DNA of 5,398 nt from Cytophagales bacterium (lineage in GTDB: Bacteria; Bacteroidota; Bacteroidia; Cytophagales; Cyclobacteriaceae). The position numbers and the translations under genes are program-made. The stretch spans positions 1 to 5,398 of the forward strand of contig DNTA01000216.1 of the NCBI GenBank assembly GCA_003500135.1, given 5' to 3'. A model generated the notes under the pieces. The model worked only from the letters and a program-made list of their open reading frames with translations, had not been told where the DNA came from and did not search any database. This document shows positions 1 to 5,398 of the stretch, one piece after another. Positions within the stretch are counted from its first letter, which is position 1. Each line of letters begins with the position of its first letter.

Positions 1-60
1 CAAAGTGCCTAAGTCAATAGTACAATTAATCTGTATTGCTTTTTGTATCTGACGGGCCAT
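1..60 (-). CDS. N-terminal 20 codons of an unidentified protein, cut by the window edge
   Basis: An ATG opens 41 bases after the stop of the ABC exporter, on the same strand, and the frame stays open for 20 codons to the left edge (MARQIQKAIQINCTIDLGTL). The short same-strand gap suggests it is the next gene of the same transcription unit. There is no Shine-Dalgarno sequence, as for the other genes here. The opening alternates polar and hydrophobic residues, as a first beta strand would. It is faintly like the start of START/SRPBCC-fold proteins, but 20 residues cannot establish a family. A 20-codon open frame can also arise by chance, so position is the main support. I do not recognise the gene. 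Confidence 0.45.
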   Translation of the reverse strand, partial: MARQIQKAIQINCTIDLGTL

Positions 61-101
61 AATTCAATTTACGAAATTTTTGGCAGTATGATAACAATAG
101 C

Positions 102-1931
102 TTAAACGGCCTGCATGCTAATCAGCTTGTGGTACAGACCACCTTTTTCTATCAGTGAGTTGTGATCGCCGCGCTCTACAATTTCTCCATCTCTGATCAC
201 CAATATCTCGTCTGCATTTTGGATGGTGCTTAACCTATGTGCAATAACCAATGAGGTCCGGTTTTTCATGAGGTTCGACAGGGCTTCCTGAACAAGTTTT
301 TCCGATTCTGAATCCAGTGCTGAAGTTGCCTCATCCAAAATTAAGATATCCGGATTTTTCAGAACAGCACGAGCAATGCTGATACGTTGCCTTTGACCTC
401 CGGAAAGTTTGGAGCCTCTTTCCCCAATAACCGACTGATAACCGTGTTCGGTTTGCATAATGAAATCATGTGCATTGGCTATTGATGCAGCCCTGGTAAC
501 GGCTTCTTCTGTTGCATGATCCACCCCGAAAGCGATATTATTAAAAATTGTATCATTGAACAGGATCGATTCCTGCGTTACGATGCCCATATGTTGCCTG
601 ATGGAGTGGTAGTCGTAGTCGCGAAGCGAAATGTTATCAATTTTTATTTCACCTTCGATAGGGTCATAAAAACGTGGAATTAAGTCGGCTATTGTAGATT
701 TCCCTCCTCCGGAAGGGCCGACAAGTGCTACCATTTTACCTTTTTTAATAGTAAAGTTGATGTCTTTCAATACTTTTTCCTTGGCATAAGCGAAAGAGAC
801 ATTTTCAAACCGAATATCTTCTTTAAAAGCTTCCAGGTGCAGAGCATCCTCTTTATTGGTGATTTCTGAAGGGGTATCGACGAGGTCAAAGACACGGTCG
901 GCAGCGGCTATGCCACGTTGCATGGCGGTAACAGATCGCGAAATATTTTTGGCAGGGGTCAATACCATAGCAAAGGCTCCAAGATAAGTTAAGAAAGCGC
1001 TTGGCGCCATTGTTCCTTCATTAATTACCAGGTTCCCGCCATAGATCAAAATACCTGAAACGGCTACAACACCTAAAAACTCGGACATTGGGCTTGCCAA
1101 TTGATTTTTCTTTTCAAAACTGAAGTTCAACCGGGCGTACTTCCTGATTTCCGAACCAAATACTTTGTCGATGTACTTTTCAGCATTAAAAGCTTTGATC
1201 ACACGCATACCGCCAAGTGTTTCATCAAGTATATTATTGATGCGACCTATGGACTGTTGATTTTCCATGCCGCTTTTTTTCAAGCGCTTTGCCAATTCGG
1301 TAATTAAAATCCCCGATAGAGGGAGGATGAGGAAAGTGAATAATGTAAGTTCGGGTGATAGAAATATCAGGAACGCAAAATAAGCGATGACGGTAGGCGG
1401 GTCTAAAAAGAACACTTTGAGGGAGTTGGTAATCGATGATTCCACCATTTGCACATCGTTGATGATCCTTGAAATGATATCACCTTTGCGCTGTTCTGTA
1501 AAATACCCGACATGTAACTTACTGATATTGATAAAGATCCTTTCCCTAAGATTTTTAATAACCCGTACACGTACCCTGGATAAAGTAATGGTAGAGAAAT
1601 ACCGGAATAAGTTGGACAAAAATACCGATGTGGTAACCATAATGCATACATAAATCAAGGTTCCGAATCGTCCATTTAACTCGGATGAAATGTACATGTA
1701 GTGGTTGAATAACGAAATGATATAATCACCTGAGATCGAAAATTCAGGTTTTTCGGTATATTTGGCCAGCGTTTCGGGATCTACCTTTTCGAAAATCACA
1801 TTTAATAAAGGAAAAAACAGGGAAATATTGATAAGGCCGAAAATAATGGATAGAAATGATGTGCTTACAAATTGCGGTAAAAAGCTGGATAAGGGTTTGG
1901 CAAAATTTATGATCCGAAGGTATGTTTTCAT
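102..1931 (-). CDS. MsbA-like ABC exporter, fused membrane and ATPase domains
   Basis: Complete half-size ABC exporter (609 aa) that should work as a homodimer in the inner membrane, using ATP hydrolysis to move a substrate outward. The N-terminal half is a type-1 exporter membrane domain with hydrophobic segments near residues 18-46, 90-112, 168-190, 192-212, 283-303 and 310-328; the family's conserved GDIISRIINDV segment is at 150-160. The C-terminal ATPase domain is intact: A-loop Tyr382, Walker A GPSGGGKST at 405-413, Q-loop Gln453, signature LSGGQ at 509-513, Walker B ILILDE at 529-534 with catalytic Glu534, D-loop SALD at 537-540 and switch His565. Length and layout fit the MsbA/lipid exporter group (E. 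coli MsbA is 582 aa), but drug or peptide exporters look the same, so the substrate is inferred. The segment between the first two membrane helices (about 47-88) is longer than in MsbA. It starts 72 bases after the barrel gene's stop. Confidence 0.95.
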   Translation of the reverse strand: MKTYLRIINFAKPLSSFLPQFVSTSFLSIIFGLINISLFFPLLNVIFEKVDPETLAKYTEKPEFSISGDYIISLFNHYMYISSELNGRFGTLIYVCIMVTTSVFLSNLFRYFSTITLSRVRVRVIKNLRERIFINISKLHVGYFTEQRKGDIISRIINDVQMVESSITNSLKVFFLDPPTVIAYFAFLIFLSPELTLFTFLILPLSGILITELAKRLKKSGMENQQSIGRINNILDETLGGMRVIKAFNAEKYIDKVFGSEIRKYARLNFSFEKKNQLASPMSEFLGVVAVSGILIYGGNLVINEGTMAPSAFLTYLGAFAMVLTPAKNISRSVTAMQRGIAAADRVFDLVDTPSEITNKEDALHLEAFKEDIRFENVSFAYAKEKVLKDINFTIKKGKMVALVGPSGGGKSTIADLIPRFYDPIEGEIKIDNISLRDYDYHSIRQHMGIVTQESILFNDTIFNNIAFGVDHATEEAVTRAASIANAHDFIMQTEHGYQSVIGERGSKLSGGQRQRISIARAVLKNPDILILDEATSALDSESEKLVQEALSNLMKNRTSLVIAHRLSTIQNADEILVIRDGEIVERGDHNSLIEKGGLYHKLISMQAV

Positions 1932-1958
1932 CCCGTTACGATTTAAGTGTGCAAAACA

Positions 1959-1974
1959 ATCAACTTCTGTTGAT
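1959..1974 (-). terminator. Weak hairpin between the barrel and ABC genes
   Basis: A perfect 6-bp inverted repeat (ATCAAC, loop of 4, GTTGAT) lies 30 bases past the stop of the barrel gene. On the minus strand it is followed by TGTTTTG, a short interrupted T run. It could be a weak intrinsic terminator or attenuator between the two genes. The stem is short and AT-rich and the T tract is poor, so strong termination is unlikely and read-through into the ABC gene should be expected. Confidence 0.25.
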
Positions 1975-2003
1975 ATTTAAAAGGGAATTATGCCATAGTT
2001 CCA

Positions 2004-3686
2004 TCAAAAGTCGTAGGTGGCCCTGGCCATATTCCACCTGAAGCCGAGCGATAAATGTGTGGTATTTCGATTTCTTGCTGCCTGTTCATTCACTACATCT
2101 CGATATACTCCTCTGACATCAATGAACATATTGTGCATTATTTGGTAGCTCAAAGTAAGGTCGGCATAGGTAAAGTTGGTACTCAAACCCTGCCCGATTT
2201 CATTATTGTAATCCTGTTGCCTGTCGATATAGCTTTTCATAACTTCCTTGCCCCAGTTTATACTATCAGCTTCGTCAGTACCATAATTTGATAAGATGGC
2301 AGTACCCGAAACAGTAAACTTAGGCCAGGGTTGGGCCACAAAACGCGCTACAAATTCTGTGAAATTCGCTCCATAAGGATGGGCAAGTGGCATGCGATAA
2401 TGTGCATAGTTCGTATACTGGTCAAAATGCTGATACATATACGGTCTGGCAAAGTTGTATTCTCCCATCACATCAAAGTTTTCAATGCCAAATGCATTGA
2501 TGTATTTCAGCCCTAGCTGGGTGGCGAATTTGTTGGCCCACCAACCTTCCCCGGAAGTCAACTCTTTTAAGTAAAATTCATCAAGGGTTAACTGTCCGTA
2601 AAACGAGAAATGTGAAAGGAAGTTCCATTTCCAGTCCAACCCAACCAGAATATTTGAGGCGCTGCCCCGCTGATGTTCCAGGGCCCTGTAAAAAATTATG
2701 GGATTCAAGTAAGCTACATCGAATGAATTTCCGGTGGAGTCTCCCAAAACTACAGACTCAAATAATCCGATATTCAGGTTTTTACCAATATTTACACTCA
2801 GGTGATGATGCGCCAGGAATTTAACCGGGTAATCACCATTGGTTGTACCGGTAGGCCCGGCATTTACATCAGATATTAGCTGAGTAAAAAGGTTGGTATA
2901 ATTGATTTTCCAGATTCTTGTATTGATCCGGGCATAGAAATAATTATTGCTAAAATCGCTCACAACAGTGGAGCGATAACCATTCCCAATAAACTGTTTG
3001 TCAAAACCCACCTGAAAATTGATGTATTCCGGAATAAAATCGAATGAGATACCGCCCTTTGCATTGAAATAATCATATCCATTATCGCCAAAGGACTTCC
3101 AGAAACCCTGACCGGGAATTACGCCGTTCTGTTCCTGGTACTCACGAACGTATGAGGGCAAAACCTCCTGGTTTTCTGTAATCCAGGTGTAAAAGCCCAG
3201 TCTTTTGGCAATGGTTCCTCTTATCGATATCCCACGCGTATTGGAATAGGTCAATACGTCGGAGGCGGTTTCTTTACCCACATTGAAATGAATAATGGGA
3301 TTGACATGTAAGTCGAAATCTTTCACATCTACATGATACAGATCTGATTTTTTACGATAAAAAGTATTCCAAATAGGCCTTTTGGCATCATTGTCTGCTT
3401 TTTTACCCCACTCCCAATTATCGCTGGCCAGGTAATTTAAATTGAAAACATCAATTTTATTCAGAGCGATTTCCTGACTGATTATTGTATCGGCAAAAGC
3501 AGCAATATTCTGCCTTTGTATGGGTTTAATATGGCTATGAAAATAAGGGGACATCTCTCCGCTTAGAATTTCATATCGCTCAATTAAGTGATAATAATCC
3601 CGGTCCAAAATGGCATGTGTACTTTGGCCTTTTGCCACCTGGGTGAAAAGGATAAAGCAAAAGATAAAGGGTACTAGTTTTTTCAT
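2004..3686 (-). CDS. Wzi/RemB-like outer-membrane beta-barrel protein
   Basis: A 560-residue exported protein. Residues 1-20 form a signal peptide (Lys-Lys, hydrophobic core LVPFIFCFILF, cleavage probably near Gly20-Gln21), which supports this start. Residues about 28-75 (YYHLIERYEILSG through QRQNIAAFADTI) look helical. From about 120 to the end the sequence is a run of alternating aromatic and polar beta strands with Asn/Gly turns, ending in Phe as outer-membrane barrels often do. The segment YLNPIIFYRALEHQRGSAS at 326-344 resembles a conserved stretch of the Bacteroidota proteins annotated as capsule assembly Wzi family or gliding protein RemB. E. coli Wzi is an outer-membrane barrel with a helical part that anchors group 1 capsule; RemB contributes to gliding in Flavobacterium johnsoniae. 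Which role applies here cannot be told from sequence. There is no lipobox, so it is not a lipoprotein. It lies 105 bases after the TPR gene. Confidence 0.75.
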   Translation of the reverse strand: MKKLVPFIFCFILFTQVAKGQSTHAILDRDYYHLIERYEILSGEMSPYFHSHIKPIQRQNIAAFADTIISQEIALNKIDVFNLNYLASDNWEWGKKADNDAKRPIWNTFYRKKSDLYHVDVKDFDLHVNPIIHFNVGKETASDVLTYSNTRGISIRGTIAKRLGFYTWITENQEVLPSYVREYQEQNGVIPGQGFWKSFGDNGYDYFNAKGGISFDFIPEYINFQVGFDKQFIGNGYRSTVVSDFSNNYFYARINTRIWKINYTNLFTQLISDVNAGPTGTTNGDYPVKFLAHHHLSVNIGKNLNIGLFESVVLGDSTGNSFDVAYLNPIIFYRALEHQRGSASNILVGLDWKWNFLSHFSFYGQLTLDEFYLKELTSGEGWWANKFATQLGLKYINAFGIENFDVMGEYNFARPYMYQHFDQYTNYAHYRMPLAHPYGANFTEFVARFVAQPWPKFTVSGTAILSNYGTDEADSINWGKEVMKSYIDRQQDYNNEIGQGLSTNFTYADLTLSYQIMHNMFIDVRGVYRDVVNEQAARNRNTTHLSLGFRWNMARATYDF

Positions 3687-3702
3687 AGATACATATTCAC
3701 CC

Positions 3703-3729
3703 CAAAACTAGTAAGATTTTAAATTCAAA
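3703..3729 (-). promoter_or_regulatory. Possible Bacteroidota sigma-A type promoter for the barrel gene
   Basis: On the minus strand TAGTTTTG (3703-3710) matches the TAnnTTTG -7 element, and TTTG (3726-3729) lies upstream as a possible -33 element. The 15-base spacer is shorter than the usual spacing. Transcription would begin only about 10 bases before the ATG at 3686, giving a very short leader. The box is suggestive, but such matches occur by chance in AT-rich DNA. Confidence 0.35.
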
Positions 3730-3791
3730 GAGCCAGATTTAGACGAAATGGCGACTTAATACCGATAAGCTGTGATAAATCGATTTAAAAA

Positions 3792-4883
3792 TTACAACCC
3801 ACAGTACTTTCTGTAATAGTTAGCGGCCTTTTTTATCCCGATTTCATAAGCTTTTCTGAAATCAACACAGGCATTCATGCGGTGTCCTATCGAGTAAGCA
3901 GTATGTCCTCTATACAAATAAGACTGGCCAAGTTCAGTGTGGTCACTGTCAGTCCAGTATTTTGTGTTTCTTTTTGCTTCCAGAATTTCGATTGATTTTG
4001 AAAAATCATCATAAGCAGTGTTATGTCTGCTGTTATTGTGTTCACACAAAGCCTTGTAGAGATAGCTCAATTCATTAGTTGGATTATTTTTAATCGAAGA
4101 ATTGAAATCCTGAATTGCCTTTTGATATTGATCGTTACTCATATAATAAATCCCCCTTTTTGTATAGGCATCACTATTAGAAGGGTTTAGTCCGATCATT
4201 CGGTCATAGTCTTGCAAAGCTTTTAAAGGTTCATCGTCATTGGCATACAATTCACTTCTAAACTCGTAATACTGGTAATTATCAGGGTTTAAGGCAATTG
4301 CCGTATTAATGTCCTGTAGAATTTCATCGTAAACCTTCCATCCATGTGCTTCTTCGTAGATCTTGTATTTCAGTTGACTTCGTTGTGCATAATAGGCGCT
4401 ATTATCGGGGTCGAGCGATATAGCTTTGGAAATGAAATCTATGGCTTCATAGTATCTTTCGTGTTGAGCGGATAGCGCCCCTGCAGCGGCCATAACACGA
4501 CTGCTATTGCCGTAGTCTTCCCTTAGGGTTTTAATTGCCTGATTTACCTTCTGTACATCTCCCAGTTCTATGCTGATGTAGCCTTTAAGTAATAGATAAT
4601 CCGCCATATAAGAACTTTTATCTATTTCATATAATATGGCTTTGTCTACGTTTTTTAATGCTTCCTCGAAATCATTCTTTTCTTTGAGACTTTTTGATTT
4701 CATGTAGTAAGCGCTTGCGTAGGTGTCGTTCAGTTCCAGAGCCTTATCGAAATAAAAATTAGCCTGATTATACTGCTTTTCTTCAAATTTCTGGATGCCC
4801 ATATTCAGATAATCGGAGGGGCCCATTTGTGCTGAAACGGATGAAGCAAATAATATAAAAGCGATAGACACGAAATATTTCAT
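3792..4883 (-). CDS. Exported tetratricopeptide (TPR) repeat protein
   Basis: A 363-residue protein with a signal peptide (residues 1-18, hydrophobic core FVSIAFILFA, Ala-x-Ala cleavage site SVSA before Gln19), which supports the start. After that it is almost wholly TPR repeats, typically ending in LNP or LDP turns: about 24-57, 58-90, 93-126, 128-161, 185-203 (with an irregular insertion near 170-185), 204-236, 237-270, 271-304 and 317-350. The last repeat (ACVDFRKAYEIG, then YYRKYC) is the usual C-terminal form in Bacteroidota TPR proteins. There is no lipobox and no second domain, so it should be a soluble periplasmic or secreted scaffold that binds protein partners. No enzyme activity is suggested. 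It lies upstream of the barrel gene on the same strand, so an envelope complex is a reasonable guess, but the partner is unknown. Confidence 0.9.
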   Translation of the reverse strand: MKYFVSIAFILFASSVSAQMGPSDYLNMGIQKFEEKQYNQANFYFDKALELNDTYASAYYMKSKSLKEKNDFEEALKNVDKAILYEIDKSSYMADYLLLKGYISIELGDVQKVNQAIKTLREDYGNSSRVMAAAGALSAQHERYYEAIDFISKAISLDPDNSAYYAQRSQLKYKIYEEAHGWKVYDEILQDINTAIALNPDNYQYYEFRSELYANDDEPLKALQDYDRMIGLNPSNSDAYTKRGIYYMSNDQYQKAIQDFNSSIKNNPTNELSYLYKALCEHNNSRHNTAYDDFSKSIEILEAKRNTKYWTDSDHTELGQSYLYRGHTAYSIGHRMNACVDFRKAYEIGIKKAANYYRKYCGL

Positions 4884-4964
4884 AGGGTGATGTTGTAGGA
4901 TGAAACCAATCTATAAAATTATACGAAAGACGGACCATTTAAAAGTAGATTCTCATAAATTTTT

Positions 4965-4972
4965 TAACTTTG
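4965..4972 (+). promoter_or_regulatory. TAnnTTTG box on the plus strand, possible promoter
   Basis: TAACTTTG is an exact match to the Bacteroidota -7 element, reading away from the TPR gene toward the transposase 3' end. No TTG or TTTG is seen at the right distance upstream, so the -33 half is missing. A transcript would start near 4979, inside the GGGTT/AACCC hairpin, and would be antisense to the short open frame and to the transposase gene. No plus-strand gene of useful length follows. It may be a chance match. Confidence 0.25.
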
Positions 4973-4974
4973 TA

Positions 4975-4988
4975 GGGTTCTAAAACCC
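4975..4988. repeat. Small inverted repeat (GGGTT-CTAA-AACCC)
   Basis: A perfect 5-bp inverted repeat with a 4-base loop, two bases after the plus-strand TAnnTTTG box. There is no T run after it on either strand, so it does not look like an intrinsic terminator. It could be an operator or a 5' hairpin of a plus-strand transcript, or it could mean nothing. Confidence 0.3.
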
Positions 4989-5008
4989 AGCAATTCAGTT
5001 TAAACATT

Positions 5009-5140
5009 TCAAGATCCGTATGATTTAGGTATAGTTGGCCATGAGGCAAAGTAAATCTGTCCTTCCTGATTTTTCATAAAGGTAAATTTAGCTGTCATTA
5101 ATTCATAATTGAGTTGTTTCCCCCTTTCTGTTTTATTGCA
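5009..5140 (-). other. Short open frame beside the IS end, possibly a truncated gene tail
   Basis: On the minus strand a frame is open from 5140 to a TGA at 5009-5011. An internal ATG at 5098 would give a 29-residue peptide (MTAKFTFMKNQEGQ, then IYFASWPTIPKSYGS). Its composition, with Trp, several aromatics and no low-complexity run, looks more protein-like than typical intergenic noise. It begins just after the transposase stop on the same strand, so it could be the 3' end of a gene interrupted by the insertion, or a small gene of its own. I recognise no family. Against it: the frame is short, has no Shine-Dalgarno sequence, and the part nearest the transposase may belong to the insertion sequence. 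Confidence 0.25.
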
Positions 5141-5148
5141 TTAGGCGC

Positions 5149-5398
5149 TTAGGTCATCTGTAGTTTTTTGCAATATACCGGACTATGCGCTACCATCCTA
5201 CCGATGAGATTAGCAAATATTTCCCCCTTCATTAAATGTCGGTTGAAGCGGTAGCAATATTCATCCAGGTAGCTTTGTAGATGCTTTACCGAATGATGAA
5301 TGCCCCTCAACCAAGCCCTGAACATCATAATCGCCCGGTGCATCTCAGGGAAGTGCCTGCCTTTTTTACAAGAAGGCAACTGTTCAAGATGGGGAAAA
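5149..5398 (-). CDS. IS1595-family transposase, C-terminal part, cut by the window edge
   Basis: The frame is open from the right edge to a TAA at 5149-5151, giving about 82 residues beginning FPHLEQLPSCKKGRHF. No start is in the window; the TTG at 5377-5379 is internal. The segment AWLRGIHHSVKHLQSYLDEY followed by CYRFNRH is the hallmark C-terminal end of the ISXO2-like transposase domain of the IS1595 family, and IFANLIGRMV matches the usual tail, so the C-terminus appears complete. This enzyme would catalyse movement of its own element through a DDE-like active site whose first residues lie outside the window. At the position where family members in my memory have Asn-x-Lys (for example MNFK), this copy reads MMFR, which may mean an inactive or divergent copy. 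Confidence 0.85.
   Translation of the reverse strand, partial: FPHLEQLPSCKKGRHFPEMHRAIMMFRAWLRGIHHSVKHLQSYLDEYCYRFNRHLMKGEIFANLIGRMVAHSPVYCKKLQMT
5149..5398 (-). mobile_element. Right-hand portion of an IS1595-type insertion sequence, boundaries undefined
   Basis: Inferred from the transposase C-terminus. The element continues past the right edge. Its end after the transposase stop must lie to the left of 5149, probably within the next hundred bases, but the terminal inverted repeat and the target duplication (usually 8 bp in this family) cannot be recognised without the other end. The coordinates given cover only the transposase portion. Confidence 0.6.

Larger units (their letters stand above)
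4884..5148. other. Intergenic gap between TPR gene and IS1595-type transposase
   Basis: 265 bases without a confidently called gene. It should hold the promoter of the TPR gene. On the minus strand the nearest -7-like match is TAGATTGG at about 4906-4913, with one mismatch and no good -33 partner, so I do not call it. The gap also contains a plus-strand TAnnTTTG box, a small hairpin, a short minus-strand open frame and probably the terminal inverted repeat of the insertion sequence. Each of the first three is listed separately; the terminal repeat cannot be placed because the other end of the element is outside the window. Confidence 0.6.

Noticed and set aside
1387..1653. Plus-strand open frame of 88 codons inside the ABC exporter gene
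   Set aside because: It lies opposite a conserved membrane domain and its translation resembles no protein family; a shadow of the real gene.
1945..1952. TTGTTTTG on the minus strand upstream of the ABC exporter as a possible -7 box
   Set aside because: Lacks the TA of the consensus and has no matching -33 element; not enough to call a promoter.
3755..3769. Imperfect inverted repeat CTTA...TAAG in the gap between TPR and barrel genes
   Set aside because: Only four pairs with a mismatched interior; expected by chance.
3776..3787. 12-base perfect palindrome TAAATCGATTTA just after the TPR gene stop
   Set aside because: AT-rich, no loop and no T tract, not repeated elsewhere that I could see; too weak to call an operator or terminator.
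5041..5079. Plus-strand ATG frame of 12 codons (MRQSKSVLPDFS) downstream of the plus-strand TAnnTTTG box
   Set aside because: Far too short, no homology seen, and it overlaps the more protein-like minus-strand frame.

Overview
The window looks like a piece of a Bacteroidota chromosome, most likely Cytophagales-like or flavobacteria-like. The evidence is indirect. The 560-residue outer-membrane protein belongs to the Wzi/RemB-type family common in that phylum. No start codon has a clear Shine-Dalgarno sequence in front of it. One intergenic gap carries a TAnnTTTG box, the phylum's -7 promoter element. The sequence is moderately AT-rich.

Everything recognisable reads on the minus strand. From right to left in transcription order: the 3' part of an IS1595-type transposase (cut by the right edge); a 265-base gap with a short unexplained open frame, a hairpin and a possible plus-strand promoter; a secreted TPR-repeat protein (363 aa); a Wzi/RemB-like outer-membrane beta-barrel protein (560 aa); a complete MsbA-like half-size ABC exporter (609 aa); and the first 20 codons of another gene cut by the left edge. 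Gaps between the genes are 105, 72 and 41 bases, so partial or full co-transcription is possible, though the possible promoter before the barrel gene suggests more than one unit.

The three complete genes all act at the cell envelope: an inner-membrane exporter that probably moves lipid or lipid-linked substrates, an outer-membrane barrel of a family tied to capsule anchoring and gliding, and an exported TPR scaffold. A shared role in surface polysaccharide or envelope assembly is plausible, but it rests on neighbourhood alone. I found no CRISPR array, RNA gene or defence module, and nothing that clearly forms an undescribed system. The points most worth a second look are around the IS end: a transposase whose expected catalytic position looks substituted, and an open frame beside it that may be the tail of a gene cut by the insertion.
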